From NCBI GenBank assembly GCA_012960465.1, contig DUBF01000098.1:38231-102230 (forward strand): a stretch of 64,000 nucleotides of DNA, written 5' to 3'. This stretch comes from Rhodospirillales bacterium. Lineage in GTDB: Bacteria; Pseudomonadota; Alphaproteobacteria; Rhodospirillales; UBA2165. A model generated the notes under the pieces. It did not search any database and was not told the DNA's origin. It saw only the letters and a list, made by a program, of their open reading frames with translations. Positions 1 through 8,906 of the stretch are shown here, in pieces; within the stretch, counting starts at the first letter, position 1, and each line of letters starts with the position of its first letter. The translations under genes and the position numbers were made by a program.

Positions 1-1
1 T

Positions 2-727
2 CACACCGTAAACTATCGCGATACAAACTTAATAGGCAACACTGCAGGTCCTGACTGGAAAACCGAAGACATTTACACGCGAACCAGCCAAAAAGGTGGT
101 TTTACAACGATTGAGGGAGCTTACGTGGGCTCCAACTTTGAACTAATAGATGCTGACGGTTACTCGTGGCGGATAGCTGAGAATAAAGAGGTTTACAAAC
201 AGTATAATAGCACAGGTGCAGAAACAGGTAAAAAAATTTCGTCAGAGAACATTGCGATCAGTAGCTTTGATGCTTCGAATAGCACCAATGCTCTCACTTT
301 AAGTAATGGTGATGAGACTATCAGTGGGACGCTCAACCGAGGTGGTTTAGGGATTCTGCAGTCTCAATACTATAATAACTTCATTGATGATAATTCCATT
401 CAAAATGCAATTAATGATATAGATAAAGCTATCGTCTACTTTGATACTAAAGCCGCCCGGATCAGAGGTAATACCACGCTTCTCCAAAGCAACAATGATC
501 TGATTAAAGAACAAGTCTCACAGCTAGAAAAAGAAGTCGCCGATATAGTAACTCTCGAAATAAAAGAAAATGGAGCAAAAAATAGAGCTGAAGGTTTAAA
601 ATTGGCCATAACGATGAACAACATGAACCTTATATCCCAGAACAATCAGGCTTTAATCCAGAATATGTTGCAAGCCGCTCAGGGACCCGGCCCCGCGATG
701 GGTATATTTGGATTAATGGGTTACTAG
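2..727 (+). CDS. Flagellin-like protein, C-terminal part (5' end outside window)
   Basis: The reading frame is open from the first bases of the window, so the gene is cut by the window edge; a GTG at 125 is internal and is not taken as the start. The visible 241 residues are rich in Asn, Ser, Thr and Gln with no cysteine. The last ~110 residues form a long heptad-like helix (from about INDIDKAIVYFDTKAARIRG to NQALIQNML), as in the C-terminal D0/D1 helices of flagellins and flagellin-like hook proteins. It ends with a Gly/Pro/Met-rich tail (GPGPAMGIFGLMGY). The assignment is by helix pattern and composition only; another secreted filament or coiled-coil protein is possible. It converges on glcF, with 34 bases between the two stop codons. 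Confidence 0.5.
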   Translation, partial: HTVNYRDTNLIGNTAGPDWKTEDIYTRTSQKGGFTTIEGAYVGSNFELIDADGYSWRIAENKEVYKQYNSTGAETGKKISSENIAISSFDASNSTNALTLSNGDETISGTLNRGGLGILQSQYYNNFIDDNSIQNAINDIDKAIVYFDTKAARIRGNTTLLQSNNDLIKEQVSQLEKEVADIVTLEIKENGAKNRAEGLKLAITMNNMNLISQNNQALIQNMLQAAQGPGPAMGIFGLMGY

Positions 728-761
728 GGCTTTTTTCAAATTAACAAAGACTAATAATAAG

Positions 762-2054
762 TCAGTATGGGGGTTTTAAACCGCCTGTAGCCCAATCTAA
801 TAATTCAACAGTGTGAACAACTTGCAGGTCAGTCCCACTCGCGAACTGCATTAAACAGCCTATATTACCAGTAGCTAAGATGCTTACTTTATTAGAATCA
901 GAAACTTCACCAATCAGAGCCAATCTTCGATCTTTTAACTCGTTAGCCATCGTCGGCTGTAATAAATTATAACTTCCAGCCGACCCGCAGCAAAAGTGTC
1001 TACCTGGAATTTCGACAACCTCAAAACCAGCAGATTTTAAATGTTCGCGGGGTTCTAACCTGATACCTTGACCATGTATTAAGGAGCATGCATCGTGATA
1101 TATTATATTTGGCTGATTTGACAGTTTAACGGTGGGTAATTGATGTTCTGATATTAGTTCGGATATATCTCTGGTTAAATCGGATATTTTTTGCGCTTTT
1201 CCTTTGTAGGCTGGATCATCCTTAAACATATAGGCGTAGTCTTTGACCTCTGTACCGCAACCGGCTGCATTGATAATGATATTATCAAGCCCGCGCTGAT
1301 CAAACTCTTTTAACCAGGCATCAATATTAGTTTTGGCCGAATCTCGTGCTATATCATTTTTTCCTATATGATGACTAAGGGCTCCACAACAGCCAACCCC
1401 ATCAGAAACAACAACCTCCATACCCATGCGCGTCAGCAGACGAATAGTTGCTTCATTGACCGAAGGACGTAGAACATTCTGTGCGCAACCCATCAACAAA
1501 CCGACACGCTTTATCCGGATCCCTTCTGCTGGATAAATTCTCGCCTCATTGGTTATTTCTGCTGTTTTAAGTTTAGTTGGAGCCATACTAATCATGTTTG
1601 AAATTTTTAGACCAAAAAACCTAGAAAATGGCTTGGCAAGCTTAGCAACCTTGAGTGCAATCTTAAAAACTTTTGCATGGGTGATTGTGTAAACAAGCAG
1701 CATACGCATAAACCGCTCAAAACCACGACGCTGGTGATGATTTTCAACATAATGGCGCGCATAATCAATATAGTGTTGATAATTAACACCCGATGGACAT
1801 GCCGACATACAAGCTAGACATGATAAGCAACTATCAATATGAGTAACAATTTCTTTATTTGGCGCGCCCTCTCTCTCCAACATATCTTTAATCAAATATA
1901 TACGACCTCTGGGGCTTTCACGCTCATCACCTGAAACTGAATAGGTTGGACAAGAAGGCAAACAAAAACCACAATGAACACATTTTCGAAGATTTTCCTC
2001 CATCATCGCCATTAAAGGATTAGATCGTTGATCTGCAGTAAAATTAGTTTTCAT
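762..2054 (-). CDS. glcF: Glycolate oxidase iron-sulfur subunit GlcF
   Basis: Iron-sulfur subunit of the membrane-associated glycolate oxidase GlcDEF, which oxidises glycolate to glyoxylate and passes electrons toward the quinone pool. The 430-residue protein has two ferredoxin-type motifs, Cys25-x2-Cys28-x2-Cys31-x3-Cys35 followed by Pro, and Cys76-x2-Cys79-x2-Cys82-x3-Cys86 followed by Pro. The C-terminal half carries the duplicated cysteine-rich CCG domain (GVGCCGALSHH and FCCGSAGSYN). Its ATG overlaps the glcE stop as ATGA, so translation is probably coupled. Length is normal for the family. Glycolate is a common phytoplankton exudate, which fits a marine heterotroph. Confidence 0.95.
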   Translation of the reverse strand: MKTNFTADQRSNPLMAMMEENLRKCVHCGFCLPSCPTYSVSGDERESPRGRIYLIKDMLEREGAPNKEIVTHIDSCLSCLACMSACPSGVNYQHYIDYARHYVENHHQRRGFERFMRMLLVYTITHAKVFKIALKVAKLAKPFSRFFGLKISNMISMAPTKLKTAEITNEARIYPAEGIRIKRVGLLMGCAQNVLRPSVNEATIRLLTRMGMEVVVSDGVGCCGALSHHIGKNDIARDSAKTNIDAWLKEFDQRGLDNIIINAAGCGTEVKDYAYMFKDDPAYKGKAQKISDLTRDISELISEHQLPTVKLSNQPNIIYHDACSLIHGQGIRLEPREHLKSAGFEVVEIPGRHFCCGSAGSYNLLQPTMANELKDRRLALIGEVSDSNKVSILATGNIGCLMQFASGTDLQVVHTVELLDWATGGLKPPY

Positions 2055-3274
2055 ATACCCTCGTACATCCGGCCAGGGTTAAGTACGCGGCCTGGATCAA
2101 AATTATCTTTGACGGACTTTGTCAGACGATAAAGCGCTGGCTCTTGGGGCTGAAAAACATCAGAGGTCAAACGCAGTTCTGAACTACCCCGCAGTAAAGT
2201 CGCATGCCCTCCCGCAAGTCGTAGAGCTGACCGAATAATCGTACCTACTCCCTCTAATTTTCCGTCCGTAGCCAACCAAATTAAACCACCACCCCAATCA
2301 AAAAAAGTTTTGCACTGGATATCACTTCTTATCTTTGCAACCAGATCCGCCCCCTCGGAAGGGGGCACAGAAATTCGCCAAATTTGATTCGACTGATTAT
2401 TTAACAAAGAACCAATATCCCTGATTTCACTCCATAGGCCGTCCGAGTTGTGACTGTGAAGTTCTTCAAACCCCTCATAACATTGCCATAAAGCTTTCAC
2501 GCCTTGGCAGCGCTTTTCAACAGATATAGCTGGGCCTTGAAGTCTGACAGCTGTCACAGATTGTCCTTGAGTATTAATCCGAGCTATTGATGAATTCTTA
2601 GCAATCCCAGCGGGTAAATGCGCTGCAGCATTGACCTCAAAAGGGCCTTGTAAGGTCTCTGATAATGCCTGAATTCCCATTTTATCGTCCAATCCAAAGA
2701 CCAGTGCTGTTCGCGTCTTTTCGGGGCTTGGTAAGACTTTAATAGTCACAGAAACCATTGCTGCCAAAGTCCCAAAGGATCCTGAAAGAAGTTTCGACAA
2801 ATCAAAGCCTGTAACATTTTTTACCACACGACCACCCGATTTAAATTCTTCTCCTCTACCGCTTATAGCCACAAATCCAAGACAGTAATCTCGTGCGGCG
2901 CCGGATTGTATGCGCCTAGGACCAGATAAATTTGCGGCAACCGTACCACCCAGTGTTCCGGTATTTTTGGAACCTCCATAGAGTAGTGATAAATCTGGTG
3001 GTTCAAATGCTAAATGCTGGTGATTCTCGGCAAGTATCTGCCGAACATCCTCCATCCGAGTTCCAGCATCTGCTGTCATCACTAATTCTTGTGGTTCATA
3101 CAAGGTGACAGTGGATAATTTTGATAAATCTAGCAACTCAGACGTTTGATATGGGCGTCCCCAACCGCGTTTGGATCCAGCTCCAATAATCTCGATAGAT
3201 GCTTTATCATTTATTGTCGCACGGATAATATCCAAGACTTCTTTTTTAGTATGGGGAATAAGGCTTTTATTCAC
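2051..3274 (-). CDS. glcE: Glycolate oxidase FAD-binding subunit GlcE
   Basis: Second FAD-binding subunit of glycolate oxidase. The N-terminal half is a PCMH-type FAD-binding fold: GAGSKRGWGRP near residue 33, LGGTVAANLSGPRR near residue 109, and VKNVTGFDLSKLLSGSFGTL further on. The C-terminus ends with the family motif FDPGRVLNPGRMY. The start is GTG at 3274, preceded by AGAGG six bases upstream. It follows glcD by 9 bases and overlaps glcF by 4, so D-E-F is one operon. At 407 residues it matches GlcE rather than GlcD, which is about 500. Confidence 0.94.
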   Translation of the reverse strand: MNKSLIPHTKKEVLDIIRATINDKASIEIIGAGSKRGWGRPYQTSELLDLSKLSTVTLYEPQELVMTADAGTRMEDVRQILAENHQHLAFEPPDLSLLYGGSKNTGTLGGTVAANLSGPRRIQSGAARDYCLGFVAISGRGEEFKSGGRVVKNVTGFDLSKLLSGSFGTLAAMVSVTIKVLPSPEKTRTALVFGLDDKMGIQALSETLQGPFEVNAAAHLPAGIAKNSSIARINTQGQSVTAVRLQGPAISVEKRCQGVKALWQCYEGFEELHSHNSDGLWSEIRDIGSLLNNQSNQIWRISVPPSEGADLVAKIRSDIQCKTFFDWGGGLIWLATDGKLEGVGTIIRSALRLAGGHATLLRGSSELRLTSDVFQPQEPALYRLTKSVKDNFDPGRVLNPGRMYEGI

Positions 3275-3283
3275 CGAAAACCT

Positions 3284-4783
3284 CTAAAATCGCGGGATAT
3301 CAGGAAAAGGGGTTTGCCCATGATGAATATGCACGCGGCCAAGCTCTGCACAACGATGGAGGGTCGGAAATACTTTACCGGGATTCAATAAGCCATTTGG
3401 ATCAAAAGCACATTTAAGGCGTTGTTGTTGTTTCAGGTCCTCCTCTGTAAATACCTTTTCCATAAGATCGCGTTTTTCAACACCTACTCCATGTTCACCA
3501 GTTAAGACACCCCCCACTTCAACGCAAAGTATTAGAATCTCAGTACCAAATTCTTCTGCCCGCTCAAGCTCCCCCAACTTATTAGCATCATACATGATCA
3601 AGGGATGGAGATTTCCATCTCCTGCATGAAAAACATTAGCTACCCGGAGTTTATATTTTTGAGACATTTTGCTAATCCGCATCAGTACTTCCGGAAGACG
3701 CGCCCTCGGGATCGTACCATCTACACAATAATAATCAGGCGTAATTCGGCCTATAGCCGGAAAAGCAGCCTTGCGGCCTGCCCAAAATTTTTCTCGCTCG
3801 GTCTCAGATTCACTCACACGAATATAACCAGACCCTAATCCATTCACAATATTTTGCACCCGCGCAATAAGGTCAGTTACCTCATCTAAGGGGCCATCTA
3901 ATTCGACAATTAATAATGTTTCAATATTAGATGGATAGCCTGCATGAACAAATTCTTCCGTTGCTTTGATTGCAAGCTTATCCATCATCTCCATACCACT
4001 TGGTATGATACCTGAACCAATAATAGCCGCCACACAATCACCAGCCAAAGCGGCATCATCAAAACCGATCAGCATAGCACGCGCAGTTTCAGGTTTTTTT
4101 AGAATTCGTAACGTAACTTCAGTAATTACACCAAGCAAACCTTCTGACCCTGTCATAATTCCCAAAAGATCATAACCTTCAGAGTCCAAGTGTTTGCCAC
4201 CTAGCTTTATGATGTCACCATTCATTAATACTATTTCTAGTCCAAGTAAATTATTCGTGGTAAGGCCATATTTTAGGCAGTGTACACCGCCAGAATTTTC
4301 GGCGACATTGCCACCAATAGAACAAACAATTTGACTGGATGGATCAGGCGCATAATAAAAATCGGCGGCGGATACAGCTTCGCTAATCGACAAATTGGTT
4401 ACACCAGACTGCGTCACAACCGCCCGATTGGCATAATCAATGTTCAAAATCTGATTAAATTTACCAAGCCCTAACATAACTGCATCTGCGAGTGGAAGCG
4501 CGCCACCAGAAAGTGATGTTCCTGCTCCTCGAGCAACAACTTTCACGCCAGTTTCATTGCAATATTTTAGTATTTTTGAGACCTGTTCAGTGGTCTCAGG
4601 TAAAACAACAACTAAGGGTAGTTGTCGGTAGGCTGACAAACCATCACATTCATATGCGCTTAAACCTGCAGAATCAATAATTACATTCTCACCAAAAGCC
4701 CCTCGAGGAACAATTTGTTGCAGACGCTCAACAATAATGGAACGTTTAGAAATTATCTTTGCATCTGGGGTTGGCATACGCAT
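3284..4783 (-). CDS. glcD: Glycolate oxidase catalytic subunit GlcD
   Basis: FAD-linked (S)-2-hydroxyacid oxidase subunit, 499 residues. The FAD-binding core shows GAGTSLSGGALP near residue 91 and PDPSSQIVCSIGGNVAENSG around 146-165. The C-terminal FAD-oxidase domain has the metal/substrate segment NVFHAGDGNLHPL and the late motif GEHGVGVEKRDLM. It is the first gene of glcDEF; the start region lacks a strong ribosome binding site, and an alternative ATG lies two codons downstream. Related D-lactate dehydrogenases share these motifs, but the adjacent glcE and glcF make glycolate oxidase the best call. No glcC-type regulator is visible next to it. Confidence 0.94.
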   Translation of the reverse strand: MRMPTPDAKIISKRSIIVERLQQIVPRGAFGENVIIDSAGLSAYECDGLSAYRQLPLVVVLPETTEQVSKILKYCNETGVKVVARGAGTSLSGGALPLADAVMLGLGKFNQILNIDYANRAVVTQSGVTNLSISEAVSAADFYYAPDPSSQIVCSIGGNVAENSGGVHCLKYGLTTNNLLGLEIVLMNGDIIKLGGKHLDSEGYDLLGIMTGSEGLLGVITEVTLRILKKPETARAMLIGFDDAALAGDCVAAIIGSGIIPSGMEMMDKLAIKATEEFVHAGYPSNIETLLIVELDGPLDEVTDLIARVQNIVNGLGSGYIRVSESETEREKFWAGRKAAFPAIGRITPDYYCVDGTIPRARLPEVLMRISKMSQKYKLRVANVFHAGDGNLHPLIMYDANKLGELERAEEFGTEILILCVEVGGVLTGEHGVGVEKRDLMEKVFTEEDLKQQQRLKCAFDPNGLLNPGKVFPTLHRCAELGRVHIHHGQTPFPDIPRF

Positions 4784-4914
4784 TTAAACTATCTCTAAAA
4801 GTGATTATTAGTAGATAGAATACAGGATAGTAATGTCCATAAAAAGCAAAACTGGAAGTTTTAGCAAAAGACCAGAGAAATAATAGCGTTATCAGTATTT
4901 ATAAGTTCTAAATT

Positions 4915-5040
4915 TTAGCCCTGGCGAGCCTTGAACCTCGGGTTCTGCTTATTTATCACATACAGGCGCCCGCGACGACGAACAATACGACAGTTTTTAT
5001 CTCTCGCTTTGGCTGATTTAAGTGAACTACGCACTTTCAT
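4915..5040 (-). CDS. rpmJ: 50S ribosomal protein L36
   Basis: A 41-residue basic protein read on the minus strand, starting [20 protein letters not shown] and ending PRFKARQG. This is the longer, zinc-independent type of L36: the usual four zinc ligands are absent and only one cysteine remains, with the conserved [17 protein letters not shown] block. AAGGA lies nine bases before the ATG. It is monocistronic here, between glcD and tRNA-Val on the same strand. Short length explains why it could be missed; the overlapping plus-strand frame is a shadow. Confidence 0.93.
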   Translation of the reverse strand: MKVRSSLKSAKARDKNCRIVRRRGRLYVINKQNPRFKARQG

Positions 5041-5307
5041 TTTGTCGTCCTTTTTATTCTGTCAAGATTTACAGATTGCCAGAGGCCGGAAAATAAGCAT
5101 CAAAGTACCTTCTGTCAACGCCTACCACAACTTTTTAGTTTTTTTTGCTTTATTTCCCCATAATCATTAATTAATTAGTTTTAAATGACTAACGTTTAAT
5201 TATTGTGGATATGACAAATCAGACTTGGAATTAAATTTAAGTGATAGCAAAAATAATAATTATTTCCCATCGAACTTGCCAATTACTTATTATTTGTAGC
5301 GATGGGC

Positions 5308-5326
5308 ACGCGACCAAAGGTCGCGT
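5308..5326 (-). terminator. Hairpin downstream of tRNA-Val
   Basis: A perfect 8-bp GC-rich stem (ACGCGACC / GGTCGCGT) closes a three-base AAA loop, 12 bases past the tRNA-Val CCA end in the direction of transcription. No run of T follows directly, so it may act as a weak terminator or a 3' processing and stability element rather than a classic intrinsic terminator. Confidence 0.45.
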
Positions 5327-5338
5327 CGGACAAAAAGC

Positions 5339-5413
5339 TGGTGGGCGTGGTAGGGATTGAACCTACGACCCCCTCGATGTCACCGAGGTGCTCTCCCGCT
5401 GAGCTACACGCCC
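5339..5413 (-). tRNA. tRNA-Val (GAC)
   Basis: The minus strand folds as a full cloverleaf: 7-bp acceptor GGGCGTG/CACGCCC, D arm GCTC/GAGC, anticodon stem CCTCG/CGAGG with loop GTGACAT (anticodon GAC), T arm GTAGG/CCTAC with loop TTCAATC, discriminator A and an encoded CCA. Position 32 is G instead of the usual pyrimidine, a small oddity. Total length is 75 nt including CCA. Confidence 0.95.
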
Positions 5414-5433
5414 ATCTTTGTAAACGAAGGCGA

Positions 5434-5461
5434 TTTATATTGATTTTTTTATATTGTGCAA
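5434..5461 (-). promoter_or_regulatory. Probable sigma-70 promoter of tRNA-Val
   Basis: On the minus strand TTGCAC (-35) is followed after 16 bases by TATAAA (-10), then a GC-rich discriminator TCGCC, ending about 20 bases before the mature tRNA 5' end. The same 16-base spacing and GC discriminator are seen at the tRNA-Leu promoter in this window. Inferred from sequence only. Confidence 0.55.
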
Positions 5462-5560
5462 GCACCAGATCAAAATGATTAATTGAACAATTAACAAATA
5501 ATATTCTTTATTGGGAGAAAATTTGAACCCTCAACCCCACACCTTCCCCCCGGAAAATTG

Positions 5561-6421
5561 ATGGACAAACCAGTAAATAGCATCTTTGAATTAGATCGTC
5601 CAAATACTCAAACGATACCGTTCGTTTTTTCCTCACCCCACAGTGGTACAAACTACTTAGAATCCTTCGTTACGAACTCAAAATTAGATCCCCTAACACT
5701 CCGCGGTTCAGAAGATAGCTTTGTTGATGATTTATTTGCAGAGGTACCAAATTACGGTGCCCCTTTCTTGAAGGCGTTGTTCCCGCGCGCATATCTAGAC
5801 CCTAATCGCGAAGCTTATGAGCTTGATCAAAAAATGTTTCTAGAACGTTTGCCCGAGTTCGTTAACACAAATAGCCCACGCGTATTTGCCGGTCTCGGCA
5901 CAGTCCCACGTGTAATTACAAGTGGAGCTGAAATATACCAAAGTAAACTTCCATTTGAAGAAGCTAAGCATCGCATTAATTCTTGCTACCTTCCATACCA
6001 TGCCGCTCTAAAAGACCTGATTAAAGAAACTAAACTTAAATTCGGAAAATGCATTTTGATAGATTGCCACTCGATGCCCTCCGTCAGCGCGTCAATTAAT
6101 AACGATAATTATAATAAAAACGTCGATATAGTATTGGGCAACAAACATGGTAAAACATGTGCGCACGAACTAATGCAATTTGTCGAAAGTCATTTAAAAA
6201 ATCTTGATTTAAGTGTCCGCCGAAATCACCCTTATGCAGGCGGATACACGACGAAACATTACGGAAATCCAGATAATGACGTCCATACACTGCAAATAGA
6301 AGTTAATCGAGCTAGTTACATGGACGAAGAAACAATAACGCGTAAACATGGATTTATAATCATGAAAAATAAATTATCAAATCTAGTACAGGCCCTTGCA
6401 GAAGCTACATTTAATTTTTAA
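5561..6421 (+). CDS. N-formylglutamate amidohydrolase family protein
   Basis: A 286-residue protein of the N-formylglutamate amidohydrolase (HutG-like/FGase) family, zinc-dependent hydrolases that release formate from N-formylglutamate or act on related N-acyl amino acids. Visible family signatures are FVFSSPHSGTNY near the N-terminus (His of the metal site), LRGSEDSFVDDLF, PRAYLDPNREAYELD, ILIDCHSMPS (Asp/His pair) and the C-terminal HTLQIEVNR block. An ATG at 5561 is preferred over an in-frame TTG one codon earlier. No other histidine-degradation genes are adjacent, so the true substrate is open. It is monocistronic by spacing. Confidence 0.85.
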   Translation: MDKPVNSIFELDRPNTQTIPFVFSSPHSGTNYLESFVTNSKLDPLTLRGSEDSFVDDLFAEVPNYGAPFLKALFPRAYLDPNREAYELDQKMFLERLPEFVNTNSPRVFAGLGTVPRVITSGAEIYQSKLPFEEAKHRINSCYLPYHAALKDLIKETKLKFGKCILIDCHSMPSVSASINNDNYNKNVDIVLGNKHGKTCAHELMQFVESHLKNLDLSVRRNHPYAGGYTTKHYGNPDNDVHTLQIEVNRASYMDEETITRKHGFIIMKNKLSNLVQALAEATFNF

Positions 6422-6513
6422 ATCTATTTGACTATTAAATTGGCACATTTTTTGCGTTTATAAAATAAAAGCCAGTGAATGGCTATAAAACTGTATGATA
6501 ATAGGTGTTAAAA

Positions 6514-7452
6514 ATGGCGCGAATTACACTACCCATTTCTTCAATTATTGCGGCAATGTTAATCTCCGGCGGAATATCAATCGCGGCGGAAACAATAGAA
6601 AATCCAAAAGAAAATAAACAAAACAACGAGTTAAGCTCTACCGACCATCTTTTATGTGAAAAACAAACCCGTGGTTTTGAAACAGCTCTTGGTATTCCTT
6701 CAAATTTACTCACCGCTATTTCTCTGGCGGAAACTGGTCAATGGAACCAAAAAAACAAGGTATTATTTGCCTGGCCATGGACGATAATGGCTAAAGGAAA
6801 AAGCTACTACATGCCTTCCAAACAAAGTGCTATCTCGAAAGTCCGTTCACTACAGGCCCAAGGTCTTCAAAATATTGATGTTGGCTGTATGCAAGTAAAC
6901 CTGTTTTATCACCCGAAAGCTTTTGAAACCCTAAATGCAGCTTTTGATCCTGAGAGGAATGTCGGTTATGCAGCAAATTTTCTTGCAGCACTTAATCAAT
7001 CTACACTTTCATGGGCACAAGCTGCTGCTAATTACCATTCAACAACGATATCAAAGAACCAGATTTATCTCAATAAAGTACTGGGTTTATGGCAAAAGGT
7101 TAGTAACAAAAGTATCCAATATTCTGGATTTCGCCGGTCACCAGATTCAGCTTATTCTGATCCAATAGGCCGCTCAGCCCAGACGGCTCTCCTAAAATCA
7201 AGGTTTCGGGCACGCCTAAGTGCTGAGCATAACGCAAAAAAACCTGATAAGAAAAAACACGACCTTGATGCCTGGCGTCGTGGTCGGTTTGACAAAAATT
7301 TATATCAAACGACAATGGCACTTCAAAAAGCTGAGCGAGCGCGCACCGATAAAGATTTCCTTAAAAAAGGGAAAAAAAGTTTTTTGCAAAGACGACAGTC
7401 TCAGCTTTCACTATGGCGAAAAAATCGGAACGGTTCAGCCTTTAGAGACTAA
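6514..7452 (+). CDS. Lytic transglycosylase-like secreted protein
   Basis: A 312-residue protein with an N-terminal signal-like hydrophobic segment (ITLPISSIIAAMLISGGISI) and an SLT/goose-lysozyme-like domain over about residues 45-195. The likely catalytic Glu lies in ISLAETGQWN, followed by the typical VGCMQVNLFYHP and ANYHS blocks of periplasmic murein lytic transglycosylases. The ATG at 6514 has AGGTG seven bases upstream and is preferred to the in-frame GTG at 6505. The last ~100 residues are strongly basic (Lys/Arg clusters with LDAWRRGRFD and LSLWRKNRNG) and carry no domain I recognise. Such enzymes often serve flagellar or secretion assembly; context does not decide. Confidence 0.8.
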   Translation: MARITLPISSIIAAMLISGGISIAAETIENPKENKQNNELSSTDHLLCEKQTRGFETALGIPSNLLTAISLAETGQWNQKNKVLFAWPWTIMAKGKSYYMPSKQSAISKVRSLQAQGLQNIDVGCMQVNLFYHPKAFETLNAAFDPERNVGYAANFLAALNQSTLSWAQAAANYHSTTISKNQIYLNKVLGLWQKVSNKSIQYSGFRRSPDSAYSDPIGRSAQTALLKSRFRARLSAEHNAKKPDKKKHDLDAWRRGRFDKNLYQTTMALQKAERARTDKDFLKKGKKSFLQRRQSQLSLWRKNRNGSAFRD

Positions 7453-7667
7453 TTAGTTAGTAATTGGTAGAGTTGATTTTAACTTTCATTTACATCCAGC
7501 ATAAAATTACCTTTAACAATGAATACCAGCGCTAGATGAAAACTCATAATTGCGTTAATATCGGGCTAGTTATTAGGATGACTGCGCAATTAATGGATTG
7601 CAAAGCCCATCCTAAAACCTATTGTTTCTCATACTAAGTTTTCTAATCAAAAGTGGAGTTGTTTAAC

Positions 7668-8135
7668 TTGTCTAACTCAAATATTGGCGCTGAAACTGTT
7701 AAAATGAAACTTTCCGCAACCTGCCCCAGCCATGCTAGAGCAGATATTCGTGTAGGCGATCACGAGATTATTACGGATGAACCAGAGGCACGAGGAGGCT
7801 CGAATTTAGGGGCTGCGCCAGTACAAACGTTTATGGCTTCGTTAATTGGCTGCACAAACGTGATTACGAACAAATGTGCACGTGAATTAGGCGTTGAAAT
7901 TAACTCAATGCAAATTGAGATGGAAGTTGAACTTGACCGCCGCGGTATGATGCTAACAGAAGCCGTTCCGGTACCATTCCCAGCCATAAAACTTAATATT
8001 GATGTAAAAACTAATGCTACAGATGCCCAATGGAACGAAGTTACAGATTATCTTCATAAATTCTGCCCTATCGCTGTAGCTCTGCGAGCTGGTGGAACTA
8101 AAATCACCGAAAATTGGAATTTAATCCGAGACTAA
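7668..8135 (+). CDS. OsmC-family peroxiredoxin-like protein
   Basis: OsmC/Ohr-type protein of about 155 residues, a family of small thiol-dependent hydroperoxide reductases. Both redox cysteines are visible: the first in LIGCTNVITNK, the second in HKFCPIAVALRAG. The early motif ADEPEARGG-like segment (ITDEPEARGGSNLGAAP) is typical. I chose a TTG start at 7668 because AGTGGAG sits nine bases upstream of it; the upstream GTG at 7653 is part of that ribosome binding site. The next gene starts 5 bases after the stop, so the two are probably co-transcribed. Confidence 0.85.
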   Translation: MSNSNIGAETVKMKLSATCPSHARADIRVGDHEIITDEPEARGGSNLGAAPVQTFMASLIGCTNVITNKCARELGVEINSMQIEMEVELDRRGMMLTEAVPVPFPAIKLNIDVKTNATDAQWNEVTDYLHKFCPIAVALRAGGTKITENWNLIRD

Positions 8136-8140
8136 AAAAG

Positions 8141-8851
8141 ATGATCCCTATGAAGCCTAATTGGCAAGATAGCCCAAAACGTTCACATACAGAAGTAATA
8201 GAAGAGTTACTCGAACCCGCAAATGCAAAGATTATTGATGTTGGCTGTGGCGCAGGCCAAATTACACGTACCCTGACAGAGATGGGAGCCGAAGTAATAG
8301 GTATTGACCCCGGCAAACGTCAACTTGAACGTGCAAGAGCGGCAGAAACTGTAGGCAATGAAATTTATATTGAAGGTACGGCAGAAGACCTTCCCTTTGA
8401 AGATGAGGCGATGGATATTATCCTATTCTTCAATAGTTTCCATCATGTTCCCAGAAAGGAGTTTACTAGAGCTATAAAAGAATCACAACGAGTTCTGCGG
8501 CCCGGAGGTAAATTATTTTTTACGGAACCGATTGCAGAAGGACCCCAATTCGAGCTAAGTCGATTAATTAATGATGAAACAGAGATCCGAGCACTAGCCT
8601 ACGAAAGCATACTTTCTTTGCCTAATAAAGGCTTTCGGGCAATATTAGAAGTAATGTATATAACTGAAACTCGACATAAAAACTTTGAGCGCTTCAGGTT
8701 TAATTCAACCTCTATAAACCCAGCACGAGAACGCATTTTTGAGAAGCACAACATAGAAATCCGAGAAAGATTCGAAAATTTTAGCACCAAAGACCATGGC
8801 TATTTTGTCTTTCAACATCCCATTCGCGGTAATTTATTCGAGCGCCTTTAA
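8141..8851 (+). CDS. Class I SAM-dependent methyltransferase
   Basis: A 236-residue methyltransferase of the UbiE/Methyltransf_11 type. SAM-binding motif I is IDVGCGAGQITRTL (about residues 32-45), acidic motif II VIGIDPGKRQLERA, and the later IILFFNSFHHVPR and VLRPGGKLFFTEP blocks are standard. The ATG at 8141 follows the OsmC stop by 5 bases; another ATG three codons later is possible. The substrate cannot be told from the sequence: quinone-ring, phenolic and small-molecule methyltransferases share this fold. Confidence 0.85.
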   Translation: MIPMKPNWQDSPKRSHTEVIEELLEPANAKIIDVGCGAGQITRTLTEMGAEVIGIDPGKRQLERARAAETVGNEIYIEGTAEDLPFEDEAMDIILFFNSFHHVPRKEFTRAIKESQRVLRPGGKLFFTEPIAEGPQFELSRLINDETEIRALAYESILSLPNKGFRAILEVMYITETRHKNFERFRFNSTSINPARERIFEKHNIEIRERFENFSTKDHGYFVFQHPIRGNLFERL

Positions 8852-8906
8852 ATCAACCTAAACTGGTTCATTACCAACTAAGTCTTCATAAAGATGTTTA
8901 TTTAGG

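Noticed and set aside
125-727. Complete gene starting at GTG 125
   Set aside because: The frame is open to the left edge of the window with protein-like sequence, so the GTG is internal and the gene is partial.
4931-5170. A plus-strand ORF of 79 residues over the 50S L36 region
   Set aside because: The minus strand encodes a clear L36 with its own ribosome binding site; the plus-strand frame has no recognisable features.
5283-5465. Minus-strand ORF of 60 residues
   Set aside because: It runs straight through the tRNA-Val gene and is not protein coding.
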